From: Progne subis subis
Lineage: Eukaryota > Chordata > Aves > Passeriformes > Hirundinidae
Assembly: GCA_022316685.1 (NCBI GenBank)
Contig: JAKJHU010000076.1
Span: 62,001-126,000 of the forward strand
DNA length: 64,000 bases
Direction of reading: 5' to 3'
Shown here: in pieces, positions 13,301 to 27,200 of the stretch
How the letters are laid out: each line of letters opens with the position of its first letter
Numbering within the stretch: the stretch's first letter is position 1
Program-made: the position numbers and the translations under genes
The notes under the pieces: generated by a model
Databases searched by the model: none
Seen by the model: only the letters and a program-made list of their open reading frames with translations
Told to the model about the DNA's origin: nothing

Positions 13301-13940
13301 ATGCTATTTTTTTATTGGTGTCTTATGATAAAACAAAGTTTTTCTGACTCAATTTTTAAAACCTTCCACTAAAGGCCTGAAAAACTGTCCAGCTTATCTG
13401 GCTTTAAATACTTTAATGTTGCCAGTGAATTTGGAGAAAGCAATTCTGAGTTTGAAAGAAAAAAGCTAGTATGCTTACATTGTGATTATCAAAGCAAATT
13501 TAATACAAGTATAGATTCCATGCCAGACCATTCAGAAACATTTCAGCTTATTGGCAAATTTGCATTAGGCTACATTTAGACCTCATCTACAAGCCATTCA
13601 ATTGAAGATTCAGCACTTAGCTTTAGGATAGGATGCACTAGGAACAACATGATCTTTGTGATATTTATATGCCATACAAAGTACACCAAGCACTTCAGAG
13701 ATCAGGATAAATATGCAATTTTGTTCCAAAGGAATTTGGTGTCACAGACAACCAGTCTCGTACAAAGATATCTTTCCTAACCCTTTTGGTTTTGATGAAG
13801 AGTTTAGGATTTTTCCCTCAGTTTACCACAATGCTGTGAGGCAGAACAATGTTTCCATGCTCCAAATGAGAGCACCGCACCAATACAGCAAGTGAATTAG
13901 CCCGTCTGCCCTGCCTCACAAGATCATGGCTGATACCATT
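10396..13940. other. AT-rich noncoding DNA, no gene recognised
   Basis: No gene or repeat is recognised. The segment 11160-11340 is less repetitive and carries an E-box (CACCTG), a TCAAGGTTA and TAATTA/TTAATTT cores; it is listed as a candidate conserved element in the findings, with no functional claim here. Confidence 0.55.
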
Positions 13941-13949
13941 ATCAGCCTA

Positions 13950-14040
13950 ATCAGCCTGCTCTAGTGATTCTGCTTGAGCAGGAGAGTCAGACCAGATGAC
14001 CTCCAGAGGTACTTTCCAACCTCATGTAGTGCTCGTGTTC
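13950..14040 (+). mobile_element. CR1 LINE fragment, 3' end
   Basis: The stretch 'gcttgagcagg...' through 'agaccagatgacctccagag' and 'ctttccaacctca' is the 3' untranslated block typical of avian CR1 elements, in plus orientation. It is short and diverged and lacks a clear terminal octamer array. A second CR1-like block follows at once in the same orientation, so this is either two insertions or a rearranged copy. Confidence 0.7.
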
Positions 14041-14061
14041 TGCATGCCATGTACTTGTCAT

Positions 14062-14395
14062 GCAGATTTGGTCAACATTTTAATTAAGGAAATGGATGAA
14101 GTAATATCGGGTGAGTACCAGGAAATTGTGCAGGACACCAAACTCAAAAGAAACGCAGGGCAAGTGAAAGCTAGGATTAGACTCCAGCATGATCTTGAGA
14201 AACTGGAGAAATAAGCTATCAACAAGATAAATTTAAATGGATAATGTGCTACACTTATGAAAAAAAAAAAAAAAAAAAAAATTAAGACCCAGTTTAAAAA
14301 TTGACAAATAACTGGCAAATAATTGACTTGAGAGCAACCCTACAGGAAAGTGATTGGCATATAGTAGGCATTGAGCTAGCTGTGAAAAAAAGGTA
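14062..14395 (+). mobile_element. Old CR1 LINE fragment, ORF2 reverse-transcriptase region
   Basis: The plus strand from about 14130 matches the CR1-like ORF2 segment downstream of the reverse-transcriptase active site: 'gacaccaaactc', then 'agcatgatcttgagaaactggagaaat', then 'atcaacaagataaatttaa' and 'gtgctacactta'. It contains stops and frameshifts and is interrupted by an A22 tract. After the tract the similarity seems to resume weakly to about 14395. The family assignment is from memory; the copy looks old and dead. Confidence 0.5.
14260..14281 (+). repeat. Poly(A) tract, 22 bases, inside an old CR1 fragment
   Basis: Run of 22 A located within the decayed ORF2 block, so it probably grew from an A-rich spot in the element and is not a retrotransposon tail. 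Confidence 0.85.
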
Positions 14396-15457
14396 TTTCT
14401 AATTATTAACATGAGGCTCACTGAAACACAGAAAGCAGTTGAGCTTTTCTATTTAGCATCAGTGCACCTTAAGCCTAGTACTACCTGCTGTAAGCTGCTA
14501 TTTATAAGCTGGATAAACATAACATGGAGAGAAGCTGAAAAAATTGTACTGGTTTAATATATAAAGGTTAAACATGAGTTATTAGAGTAGTAATGTCTTT
14601 GTCTCATGTAAGAAACTGAGTTTCGGAACCAAGACAAATTTAGATTAACAATGTATATAGGTGCAAAATGGTAGCACAATCTGGAACAAACATCCGATGG
14701 AATCTTGAGAATCTTTGTGACTAATCAATTCGGAGGCCTTTTTCCTGATGTTCAGTTTTTCCTCAGAGCTTAGATTTTTGTTTCTTAGCAGTAGAATGAA
14801 GGACTAAATGTAGTAAGTCCTCAGTAAGAGTATGTTCTAAATAATATTCACAAGTTTACTTTCTTTCCTGCAGTTCAATTAAAAAAACTTAATTATTTTC
14901 ATGTACACTTTAAAAAAATAGCTTTATTTATTGTTTTTTTTTTTTAAAGAGTAAAAAATGAGTTTGATAAAAATATTTTCACTTATAACAAGACTCTCAT
15001 TTAAGGATGGATGACTTGCAAAGAATACGTTTGTTTTTTGTTTAGTAACTGAAGATGGAGAAAACTGCATTTACATTACAAATAACTGAAAATCCATTGA
15101 TGACTTACAATTTTCAGTTCCTTCCCTCTAATTGTGTTCACTTAAAGGAGTATCAATTCTATGACCTTAAGTCTGAATAATGAAAAAATATATGTTTAAA
15201 TCCATCTATATGGATGGGCAAAACCCATGAAAACTATTTTCAAAAGGTGAGTGTAAGAAACTTAAACCCATCTGTATTTTTACAGCACACATTTGAACAT
15301 TTACATATCTGCTAGAGAGTTCCTGTTAATGAAAGTTTTGTAAACTGTGTGTAAATGCATGTTTCTATAGCAGATTCCTCCCTTTATATTTTTAATCAAA
15401 ATCTAGCCTAGTAGAGGATTTTTTAAAAATCTACTTTAGAAATGGCTGAGATGTGTC

Positions 15458-15479
15458 AAAAAAAAAAAAAAAAAAAAAA
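15458..15479 (+). repeat. Poly(A) tract, 22 bases
   Basis: Uninterrupted A-run with no recognisable upstream retrocopy. Confidence 0.9.
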
Positions 15480-16248
15480 GTGATTTATAAGGATTATGAT
15501 TGCCATGGGTCAGAGTAGGTTCCTGTGACACTGATGGGTACAGAAGCATTGCTGGAGATGTCAATACAGAGGTAAACAGCATCTGACAAGGAGACTGATT
15601 CTGCTGTCAACAAGAGATGAAATGGCCTTCCATTTAGTATCTGCTTGCTGTGGTTAACATCACCAGTACAGCACCACTGATTTTCTCAGATTAATTAATC
15701 TAGTGGGAAGACTCATAAAATACATTTGTGAAGTAACATCTGTTTTAGGTTACTTCCTCTGTCCTCTGATTATTTGCTCATAAATATCTTTTATTTTGGT
15801 TTTTTTTTTGCGAGCATTTGCCTAAGTTTATTTAGACAATAAAGATGTCATGTTCTTATATTTGTTGAGTGAAAGCCTTTCCAGGGGACAGTTCTCTAAT
15901 TATCTGCACTGAGTACTCTATTTGTTTTATTAAAATGTATTCAGTGGCAATGCGTTCCTTCAACATATGAATTCTCTGCTCTTGATATGCCTAAGTAATG
16001 TTTGTGAATTGTCTATTTGATTCTTGCTTTTCCTTCACTAATTGATGAATACATTTGTTCACTAATGAAATGTCTTCATTATTTGACTACATTGCAGATG
16101 GTTGAATAGTATTAGAAAGATCTGCAATATTTTCTGCTTTTAACTTTTGATCATTGCTAACTCTCTTATCTCACCTAATCTGATATCCCATTTTGCCCAT
16201 CATCCCATCCTCATTAATTTCTCTTCAATATGAATCACATAACCATTG

Positions 16249-16267
16249 AAAAAAAAAAAAAAAAAAA
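16249..16267 (+). repeat. Poly(A) tract, 19 bases
   Basis: Uninterrupted A-run with no recognisable upstream retrocopy. Confidence 0.9.
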
Positions 16268-16838
16268 GACACTAAATGTTTTCCAGATCACAGCAGGCTT
16301 TCATATTACAGCTCCCAGGGCTTTCTTTAGTATGTCTAAATGGTCTGTTAGGAATCACAAAACTCCTCCAAATGTATACCCAGTGCCATTCCTGCCTCAG
16401 GTTCACCAGGAACAGCTTCTGCAGACCACAAGGCACACGGTACCCTTGGCACAGTTCCTGGAATGCTGGATCAGGTGATCCTCAGAGAGTCTGGTAATTT
16501 TTGGCCATGTACCTGTATGATGGGCCAGGAGAGAACCACAGTGTCTCCTGATTTTATTGTATGGAATTTTTTGAAGTATGTTTGTATCTTTTAAGGTATT
16601 CCAGATATAGCCAGAGCTTACTGGTGTCTATAACTTGTGATGGCCAAACAGAACAAATATCTGAGAATGTAGCTAAAAGCCCTTTACTATAAAAGCTTAT
16701 ATTTAAGAAAGCAACAGGTTTAATGGACTGTGTCCTGAAAAATCCAACTTCAGCTCCTATGTTGGCCTCTAATGTTTTTTCTCAACTGTGCAAAAGAGCC
16801 TGGTGATTTGTGTCAGCTGTGTTTTGTCAGTGTTCAAT

Positions 16839-16866
16839 TCTTGCCTAGAGACTCTTGCCTAGAGAC
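16839..16866 (+). repeat. Exact 14-bp tandem duplication
   Basis: TCTTGCCTAGAGAC occurs twice head to tail (16839-16852 and 16853-16866) with no mismatch, which points to a recent slippage or small duplication event. Confidence 0.9.
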
Positions 16867-17954
16867 TTAGGCTCAATAGGTAGGATGTGCAAATGAGTTT
16901 TCTTTCTCACTTCAGAACAATTCTCACATTCCATTTCATCTCTCTTGCATTGTGTCACCCCTCCTGAAATATAAGAATAAAGATTATGCCACTTTTTGAA
17001 ATGAATTATTTGTATTTATAATTTTAGATCATATACTGAACTACTGTAAAATGCCACTGCTATTACATGTTTGTATTAAACCAAAGAAATTGGACTCCAA
17101 CTTCAGTTGGGTTCTAGGCATTACAAAAGAGATTGATAATAAATATTAATAAGGAAACAAAAATATATTTGTTAGAAGACAGGGAAGTTGCAGGTTTGGA
17201 CCCTATGGTAATCATCATGACTGAACATGTCATATATTATGTACTGTTCAACTTAAGCAGAATAGGTAAAACTCTTCTACTGTAAAACTATGCTTATAGT
17301 GAAGCAGTATAAAATAATTTAACCTCAGCCAGTGAGAAATTCTTTTAAGTTCACGTTTTATCTCACTTCTGAAATTCAGTCTGAGTATTTTTAACAGTAT
17401 GCCCTGACCTTGCTGTCTTTCAAGAAAGAAAGGGATATTTTAGTCAAGCTTTAATTCTTTTACTTTGAAACAATAATAAAGCAGATTTAAACTGATGTCC
17501 TCAGAAAGCTGGGAGATTATTGCACTGTGATCCCCTTGTTCTAGCTGCCTTATTTGTATAGAATAATCTGTAACCAGAAAGCACACTATATTTAATGCAG
17601 AAATTTCAGTTTTGAACCTAGCTATGAAAGTGATGCAAGAGAAAGACACAAGTCGATGCACACTCATTATACTATGGTGATATCTCAACCTGCAGATGCA
17701 ACAGATAGCATGAAATGGTGTTAGTATCCTGTAGGTTCTCTCTCTGAAAATATGACTACTGGTGCATTATAAAGTAGATTTTTATGCCATAGACGTTTAC
17801 ATTTCAAAAAATATACATAAATAAAATGGTACATTCATACATTTTCAATAGGCTCACAGATGTCCATTGAAGGAAATAGGCCAGGTTACAAAATAAACTC
17901 CATAGCTTCTTCTTTCTGAGCTCAAATTTTTCTTTTTCAGATTTAAATCATTCA

Positions 17955-17966
17955 TTTTTTTTTTTT

Positions 17967-18004
<38 letters not shown>
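17955..18004 (+). repeat. Poly(T) tract, about 50 bases with one A
   Basis: A long T-run interrupted once (at 17968). No minus-strand retrocopy body is recognisable beyond it (downstream on the plus strand). Confidence 0.9.
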
Positions 18005-18006
<2 letters not shown>

Positions 18007-21000
18007 TTCTCTAATTAAATTATGGCAAAAAAATTAACATTTGAGTGAAATCTTGACCCTATGGGCCCTCACTACACTCCAGTAAAAAAGGAATATCTGA
18101 TGTCCAAGCATAGTGATAAAACAGTATCATAATAATATCTGCCCATCTTTTTCCTCTAAAATATTATACCTATTTCTCTCTAAATGGGGTATTGTTATCA
18201 ATATCCTGTAACATTAATGATTTTTTTCAATATCCTATTCATGTCTTGATTTGGTTTCATTTTAGAAATATTTGAGCATGCTATCGATCACAAAACTTGA
18301 ATAAGAGGAGAGATAAACCTTCCTTTCAAAATTCCTGTCTCCAGTTTACCAGTGAGAGGAGCATGACAGTTTGTCGAATTGTTTTCTTTCTAATATTTAA
18401 ACTGGTCTTCTCCCATTTTCCCCATTATTAATGCATTGCCTTTCATTGATGGAGTATAGATTTTGAAGGACTTAGGAGTCAGTCCAATTGCCTTTGCTAA
18501 GAGGTCAAGAAGGATTTCTTCACTCTCAGGTAAAAATGGCATGATGGATTTGCCCAGCTTCCTCAAAGTCAAGACAATAGAGGGTATACACTTCTTGGAG
18601 AGGATTCAGGAATTTCTATTAGTCATCTGTGAGAGTATTGTGCCCAGTGTGGATAAAGATCAAATAACCAATTTTACTAAGTAAGGAAATCCTGGAACTT
18701 CATCAGTGGACCTTGAAAGAAGAATAGAGATGAATCAGTCTTCACAAACTAATATCTTCATTTGAGTTGCTTTCACCCAGTGCACAGCTGTGTAAGATTC
18801 TAGGATAAAGAAGACTAATGAGAATAGCTTTTGGAGTAGCTTGAAGAAAATGCTCTCTATAATGTATTATACAATGTGAGCCTTGTAACTTGACCATTTT
18901 AAGGACTGGAAAATTAAGTCAATATACTGAATACTGCTTTTTAAATTGTTCTTGTATTTCAATTACCTCTACATTCAATTACTTATTGAATTTTCTTTTG
19001 ATCAATCAGCTTCGGCTAGGGACTGTTTGTCACCACTGTACTGGCTCTAAATATTTTTAGTCTATACTGGGGGGATGAACATTTATTTTTTTAAAGGCTC
19101 CTCAGTTTCAAAAGAGTTCAATGTAACTGTTATAGAGTTTCAGAGAAACTGCAAGAAATATTGTCAGACTTGGATTCTGAAATCTTTTGAATCAGCATGG
19201 TGAAATGGAAATCAAGGCCAGTAGCTCAGCCAGTAGAGGGAACTCTTACACAGTAAAAAGGCAGGGATATAAGGCAGTACCTTAGGGATGTAACTATGCA
19301 TGAACAGGTACATTGCAAAAATCCAACAGTAGTTTTTTGCTTCTTTGTACATAGCACATTGAGCTTTGTATTTTTATCCACCTGAAATTTATTGCAGTGA
19401 AGGTATAACATGTATGCTAAATGCAACTGGAACAGTTCAATAGTAACTTTGCAAAACTTAGTGAATGTTCAGGGGGAGCTAGGGAACATATTTTCTGTTT
19501 ACTCTTTTTATTAAAACCTGCAATTTTTCTTTAAGAGTGGTAAAACAACTTTGCCATTTCCTGAAACATTTCAGTTAGAGATTGTTTTTCACTGAATGCA
19601 ATTGTTTTCCTTAGAAATTTTCCATATTGTAACTTTGTGACTTAATTTAAGTGTTTTACTCCCTATGCACAGAACAAATATTGCTGACTAAAGCAACTAT
19701 CCTCATGTTGGCTTCATGGGATAGATTTACAGCAGTGTTTAACATCTCCCTCACAGAAAGAGACATCTAGATTTCCATAAGTGGGTTTAGGTATTAGATA
19801 TTTCAAAAAATGCTCTCAGCCAACACTTAAGATTTGTTCCCACATCCCTGTCATGTTTTGTCTAGATCCATAGTTTGATCACAACTATCAACTCTATTTA
19901 TAACTCTAATAATTAATTTTCTGAGCCTTTGCAAATCAACTCAGTGATGACCGTTTTTCATTGTCTAATCAACCCAGATCTTGCTTCAGGACTCATTCAT
20001 TGAGAGTTTACAAGAACACCTAGTTTCATTGAATAAAATATCTTTTTCTGTTTCTATTTGATATCAATGTCAGCTTTTCATGAAAGGTAGCTAGGAATGG
20101 ATGAGCCCTTATAATCAGGCATAGTGACATCCATATTCCTGCAACTCACTCCTGTCTGGCAAACCAAGTGCAGTGTTTACTTTTTCTTTCTCACAGTACT
20201 TCATAAGATTTCTTTCTGTTATGAGCAGCGCATTATTGCTGACCTTCTACCGAAGATTATTCTCATTCTTTTCATTGCCCTAACTAAGTATTTTTGTTAA
20301 GTTTTACTCTTGCCTTTCATATTTCCTTTCTCCCTAGTTTTGGTAGGTTCTGTAATTTTGTGAGTGGTAGTCGTGACTTGTTTGCTGATGATTATGAACA
20401 TATTGCAAAATGTTTTTGAGTCCTGTGGGGTGTCCTTCTTCCATCTATGGCAGCAGAACAAGAGCAGCCCACAGTAGACTGGATTATGTTTTCTGAGTGC
20501 TGTAAATCCAGGGTAACAGCTCTGAGGACATATATTCATCCAGTGAACATATCCATTTTCTTAACACTCTCTCATTTCCTAAAGAAAAGAGAGTATGTTC
20601 CCATACCAACGGGTAGTGATGGACATTTTGACGTGTAAATAAGTGATATTTTTTTAATCCTGCTCATGTCACTCAATCACTAAGGCTGCTAATTATCTTT
20701 TTCAATGTTTCCATGGAGTTCAAAAAGCTCTTTTCATCACAGGGAGCTGAAAACCCAGTATTTAGGTCTGTCCTTACTTAAAATGCATTTTGTGATTTTA
20801 GAAGTTATTCTGTATGGAACCCTCCCTCTTTTGCATTTTCTCACCTGGACCATTTTGTTACATATTCCCCAACTTTATTTGTTAACACCTCGACCTTTTG
20901 GTCCCATAGGGGCAGAGATACCACAAATGACTTTGGATCTGCTGCTTGTAATATCAACAGAATCATCTCAACCAAGGTAGAATTGGACTCCATTTACTCA

Positions 21001-21080
21001 GTGCTGCATCCACACGAATCATCTCTTCCAAACAGGTAGTGCCCATTAGCATACTAGAAGTTGCTCTGTATTTTTCAAAC
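18005..21080. other. AT-rich noncoding DNA, no gene recognised
   Basis: No supported gene or classified repeat. A consensus-like MEF2 motif (CTATTTATAA) is present near 19893 within an ATTA-rich patch, which may be chance. Both strands are open over 18390-18684, but neither translation is recognisable. Confidence 0.5.
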
Positions 21081-21089
21081 TTGAGCTAG

Positions 21090-21235
21090 GCATCATTTAG
21101 GATTGCCATATGGAGATGTCAGATCTGAGATCTGCTAGTCCAGACAACTATGGTGACCATTCCATTGTCAGTGAAAGTACCTTTAAACCAAAACTTGAAT
21201 AAATTGTAGCAGAAATAATCACACTTCACTCTGCA
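21090..21235 (+). repeat. Diverged dispersed repeat, copy A (partner at 29.8 kb)
   Basis: The 19-bp string CCATATGGAGATGTCAGAT (21106-21124) recurs exactly at 29808-29826, and about 80-100 bases further on both places share an ACACTTCACT block (21221-21230 and 29903-29912) with weaker similarity between. Order and strand are the same. This suggests two old copies of one unclassified family; boundaries are approximate. Confidence 0.5.
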
Positions 21236-21239
21236 TTGA

Positions 21240-24200
21240 GGAAAAGAGTGTAAAAAATGGCGAAATGTAATGTTTGTACATTAATCATGAAGATCTACTC
21301 CTTTCACTTGTATATAAAGAAACAAAAAGCAAGTATCACTGAAGGCAGTTTGGCAAAGTCAGTTCTATCCTTCATGAGACAGGATTCTTTGTGATCCTCA
21401 CTGTGAATCTTTGGAAGCTGGTTAAAGAGAAATGAAAGGAAAATTATATCAAATGTAGCACAGTGAGAAAGAGCCAGGAAATAATGGAAATCACACCACA
21501 TTCTCCCATCAGCCCCACTCTAGTGTATCAGATCAAAGTCTTTCTATTTTAGAACCAAAGCTTCTTTATATTAAATACCAAGAAAGTATGTTTAGATAAC
21601 ATTAAGAGACTGACTTAAACCATAAAAGTCAGGAAATTCAGAATTAAGGCTGACACTCAGTTCTTAAATCACAGAACAGAGAAAGGCAGGGGTGGGGATG
21701 GGAAGGTGAACTCAGACAGAGAAGCATAAGGTGAGGAGGGAAAGTGAGACCTCTCTTGGCATCTTTCTACCTGTGTCACTGGAAAACTAAGCATAGAGTT
21801 TTTAGGAGATTATTAATGACCACTATGCCACTGCATTCCTTTTTTTTTTTTCCCCAGCGGATTGGCCAAGTAAACAAAATATATTTGGTCACCTTGGATC
21901 AGTTATGCTTTCTGTAGCTATCTTACCCAGCCAGGAAAAGAAAAGGTGTTATGATTAGCTAGCTTTGTTTTCTTTCTCTTCTGAGATTCCTGCTGCTCTT
22001 AGCCCCACTGGAATTAAGTTATAACTACCCTGTTCTGAAAGCTAGCTTTATGCCTTTATTTTTTTTTTTTTTTTTAGTTGAAACCCTTGTTGTCATTATA
22101 GATTTCCCTATGCAACTTCAATAGGATATGGTTTTCCTCTTTTTATTTTTTTAAGAGATTGTTTTTGAAAAAGCTGAATATTCACACCCAGAGAGTAACT
22201 AAAGCAATACTTCTATATAGACATACAGACTGTATAAACACAGTATGCATGGCTGGGATTATTCACAACAAACCAAAAGAAAATAGTGCAAATGGCATCG
22301 TGTTTATTGGGGATAAAAAAATTTATTATTTTACATCACTGAAAACAATCAATTTTAATTTTAAATATACATTAATATGTGTTTGATAAGAAACAACCTA
22401 TGTGTAGGACTAAAAGTGACAGTTCTGAAAATTCTGTTGTTGTTAGAACTTATTTGCCTTGTGGTTTAGTTTCTATTTAAGAATTTTGTATAATTACTCC
22501 TGGTGTGCTAGTGTCATATGCTGGGTGTCAGAAACCACAATTCCTCTTCTATTTATTGAAATTAGAAAGAACACATATTGTAATAACTTTAATATTTAAA
22601 ACATTAAAATACTTCTTCAATATACATATGCTTATTATAGACTATTAAAAATTGCAATACATCTTCTTCCATACGAAAAAATTAAATGAAAAATTCTGCA
22701 ATATAAAATGAAAGAAGAAAGCTACATATCTTATTTTTCCATTTAGTCATTATAATAATAAAGACACATTAAATAAAGTATGATGAGACACACCACTCCG
22801 CATTCTGTTTTGGTCTGCTGGAATAGGAGCAGAGTGTTCCTAGGTAGTATCACAGAGAACCTTGACTCCTATAAGCGTTGTCTTATTCATAAAGAGAAAG
22901 CACTGAACAATTCCAGAATTGTTAATCTATACTTTGAAATGAAATGTTCATTGCTATATTTGATCTTCACACTGTTCACAATGAATCAGCACTGGAATTG
23001 TTTTGAAAAGTTAGTGTATCTGGACATTAATCAGAGAAAGTATAATCATGAGCAAGTAAGAAAAGCATAAACATATGTGTACAGGAAACCTGATTTAAGA
23101 GAAAATATATCTAAGCAGGGTAGCAATACAGAACATATGAGCAGAGCATGACAGTGTGGAAAGCATGGAATTTGCACAGTACATTAATCACTGAGGTAGA
23201 CTACATATAAACATTTTCACTTTTTCAATTCAGAAGAAGAAATTGATATTGACAATATTTTGCAAAGTGTATTACTTTAATGTTTTTTGTTGATTTTCTC
23301 ATCAGATTTGTAATGTTATCATTTCAATTAAAAAGAATAACTAGCTTGCATTTCAAAGAAAAACATTGCTTAAAGCATGAAGAAATCATAAAATTTCTTA
23401 TTTCCATTTAAGCATGTAAAAGTGAAATGTGTCTTCAATTTCTAAGACTCCACTTATTATTTTGATTTTTTTTCAGCTCAATTAAATAAATATAACTTTC
23501 CTTTTGTATAGAATACAGATTTCTGTTTCAGTGTGTAGCAGTGGAACAAAAATAGATGAGAAGCTTATGGCTCATTGTGCATGGAAGAAGTGAAATTTTA
23601 CTTCACACAAAACTGTATCCAATATGCCATTGGTTCTTACTAATTTTTTGTTGAGTTGCCATTCCATCCAATAAAAATATTCTGTGCATAAAAATTTGAT
23701 TATATAATACAATTTACAGATCTGGTAGTCCTTTTAGGCTTCAGTTCCTGTAAAGTTCTAGGTACAAAAATATTTGAGAGACATTATTTATACTGGAGAC
23801 CATCAATAAACAGTCTTGTATGTTTATATGATATTGCACAAGTAGTACAAACACCAGCTTTAAATCTACTGAATATTAGGGAAGCTTTCATGCAGTTACA
23901 TAAAAAAGTGACTATATTTATAGAATTGATTTTTAAATTTCTAGCCACATGGGTTTTACATTGTAGGGTATTAAAGTATTTGGTAAAATTAATTAAATTA
24001 CATTATATACATGTTATATACTACACATTAAGTATCTTCTTTGCCAGGATATATCCTTAAATAAAAAGAAATAGTAAGTGCAGTGTCTAGTCATATAGAC
24101 CTTTATGAAGACAGAGCTTGGGTTCCAAAAATCAGATACTATCTATAAGACCAAGCTATTTTAGCAGTATGGCTGCTGACCTAGTTTCCCGCCCCCTTGG

Positions 24201-27200
24201 TTGATTTTTGTTTTTTTTTTTTTTTTTAAATTATTATTATTTGTAATTACACTTAAATGGACTAGGTCTGATACAGTTCTACATTGTGCCAGGCAGACAA
24301 AACATACGTGATATTTTGGAGCCAGGGCAGAATTCCACTTCTGTTTCTTTTGGACAGAAGTAATGGCATGTAGATAGAAGCAGATGTGCACTAGCAGATA
24401 GGCATATACAAAACCAAACATACTAGCACTGCAATGATACTGGCTTCTCCAGATTATACCCTGACTGCCATAGTTTAATGCTATCAGAGTACACTTGGAC
24501 ACTACAAAGGAAGTAAATCGCACAAACCAAAGACATTTTTATCATAACCTGAAAACTCTATTTATACTGTTTTGTTTTTTTTTTTACAGATTAAAAGTTA
24601 TATCTAGTCTTACTTAAAAAAAACAAAGTCTTTAAAGTGGCCATAAGGTTGTCTTTGTTATATTTCACTTAGAAGTGCACAGCTTTTACTTAAATTCTGG
24701 TGCCTGTCCAGATATGCTGTTACAATTTTGGAATCCACAGCTTAAATTTTTTCCAGAGTAATATTTTTGTCCTTGTTTAAATAGGTCAAAGATATACATC
24801 CTACATATGAGAAATCTCAACACTTAATTCCAGTTTCAGATAATTCATAATGCAAAAATGTAAGGTTCTTAAGATAAAATTTTCAGCATCTCCGCAATAA
24901 TCTTTATCTGATGCTGAAAAGAAGGATTCTGTAATCAGAATTAGGTCAACTGTGCTTTATCCTTTCTTATTATGGTTGGCTTCCTCAAGTTAAGACAATA
25001 AAGTGAAGCTATCAACATACATGCAAATGATTTTCACTGCTTTAATGTAATTAGCTCTTAATTCTCTCACTAGGTCATCTGGATTTGTTTAAATTTTTAA
25101 AGTAATTCAAAGATATGTCTTTATTACTCTATACAGTTTAATGCATGCTCTGTAGGATCTCTGTAGTGAACACTCCCAAGTCTGTCTTTTCTCTGTGTCT
25201 GTATTCAACTTCCATGTTTCTAACAACCAAGCATGCAGTCTCAACAGACTCCTGAAGCAGGTCAACCACTGCTCTACTGTAGCTTCCACACATCCCAGAC
25301 TTAGCATTTGGCCGATTTATATGAAGCATACTTATTTTTTTGTCTCTTTTTCTGTGTCTTGGTATATAAAATAGACAGTATCTTTCTGATAAATACTCTG
25401 TCGTACGTCTTTTTTATGGATTTGATCCTATATGCCTTAGCAACACCCTTCCTCACACAAACATCAGTTAGAAATGAAGAATCAAGAGGCTTAGTGAGCA
25501 CATTACTAAACAAATCAATTTTGAGTGAAAAAAATCTGTCCAATATTTGGTAACATTATATAGTGTATATAATGTAGTTCTGCATCACAGCAGTCAACAT
25601 TTAGAGAGCCTACTATTTTTAGCTGGGTTTTGTTGTCTGCTTATTGACCCTGCAAATTAAAAATACATTCTAATATCAAGTTAGTTGTGTTTTCCCTGGA
25701 TTTAAGAGTTTTGAGTACTTGCAAGTGTGCCTCTTATATGCAGATGTTGTCAATAGAGTAAGAAAAGACATTGCTGTTATTTGGACTAGTACAGGACTAA
25801 GATATACTAGTGAAGACATTCATTGGAAAACAAAGAGGATAAAATACCCAAGAAAACCAAAATAGAAGACTTCAGAGAAAAATGGTCTCAAATATTTAAT
25901 CAGAAAGAAAGAGAGCTACAATAATAATACACTTTCATTGCACCTCTTCATCCTGTGACTATCAGGAAAGGGCAGCTAAAATACACCAGGGGGCAAAGCA
26001 GCCTAGTTATGAATCTAGAGTTGAAAGCAGGAGGCTCTGGGAGACCACAAGATGAACTCCACATGTGCAGCAGGGCTTTCTTGAAGTCACACACTCCACA
26101 ACGTTGCCCTTCCAATGTTCTACCTGATGAAATGTCATGAAACCATGTAGCTTCCCAAAGCCACCTTTCAGAGAAGTACATAAACTGGCACTACTTTTCA
26201 TGAGAACAAATTCTTTTTGACAGGGGTATTAAAAAAAAAAAAATCCTTCAATTTCCTGATGACATCTACCCATAGATAGAGTAAAAAAAGTCTTCTATTA
26301 ATATCAAAGCATTGAGTTTTAGCTGCCTTTTTTTTTCTATGACGTGATTTTAAAATATAAATGATTCTCAGAATTTCTCAAGGACTTCAGAGTTATTGTG
26401 GATCTATCTTGTGCATTCTCATATATCCAGCAGGAAGCAAGACCACATCCTTCAGCACAACACCACAAATGACAGCTGTTAGTTATGACTACATCAGCCA
26501 TATTCTAGAATGTTCATTGTGATGAATTCTGATATCTGAATACCATTAATATCTGTACAAGCATTCAATCCAATCTAATAACAATCATCTCTTATTTTCC
26601 TGGGAAGATGTAACAAAACAAATTCTCATTTTGAGTGAAAGAAGTTTCTTTTTGAAGCTCTGAATTTTACTCTTTTTAATTTTAGTGTGCCCTCTTGTTC
26701 CTGTATCACAAGATATTGACTTCAGCAGCACCTGAAACAGCTCTGTAAATGATATGCCTACTTCTTTTCTTATACTACATATAGTAAGCCTGGGATTTAC
26801 TTGAAATTATAGTAAGAGACCTACAGAAGTTTGCATGTAGTTTTTTTTTTTAATCTTTTCCATTTTGAATGTGATAATTATTCTCAAAAAGTTTATTTTG
26901 ACACATATCACCTCTTACTACAAGGAAGCATCTTTAGTTTGAACGGCTTGGTAAACAGACCCACAAGAAAATAAACCCACATGATACTACAAAGCTAGAA
27001 ATCAATGAGAATGAAACCTGAATCACCTGGACTAATTCAAGTTTCATGCTTTTAGCTGTGATGTTAACTAGACCAAAATGCCATCTGTTCCTATAGAAAT
27101 CACATTCTTATGTGTTAATTCTTATAGCAACCATTGTCATGCAAGTCCAGAACCACTTTGAAGAGATCTGGTTTAGTAATTAGACCTCTGGTAGTTACAG

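Larger units (their letters stand above)
14396..17954. other. AT-rich noncoding DNA with homopolymer runs, no gene recognised
   Basis: No gene is recognised. Runs of A lie at 15458-15479 (22) and 16249-16267 (19). A short exact tandem duplication lies at 16839-16866. The region 16280-16520 after the second A-run is somewhat richer in G+C but resembles no family I know. Confidence 0.55.

Noticed and set aside
18390..18684. Overlapping open frames on both strands with protein-like translations
   Set aside because: No family recognised, neither begins with ATG in a useful context, and lengths (60 and 73 codons) are common by chance here.
21838..21880. T-run plus CCCCAG resembling a 3' splice site followed by GTAAAC
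   Set aside because: The intervening segment is only about 12 bases and the T-run is a plain homopolymer; no convincing exon.
24161..24523. 120-codon minus-strand open frame
   Set aside because: Ends in an Asn/Lys run from a T/A tract and has no recognisable domain; chance level.
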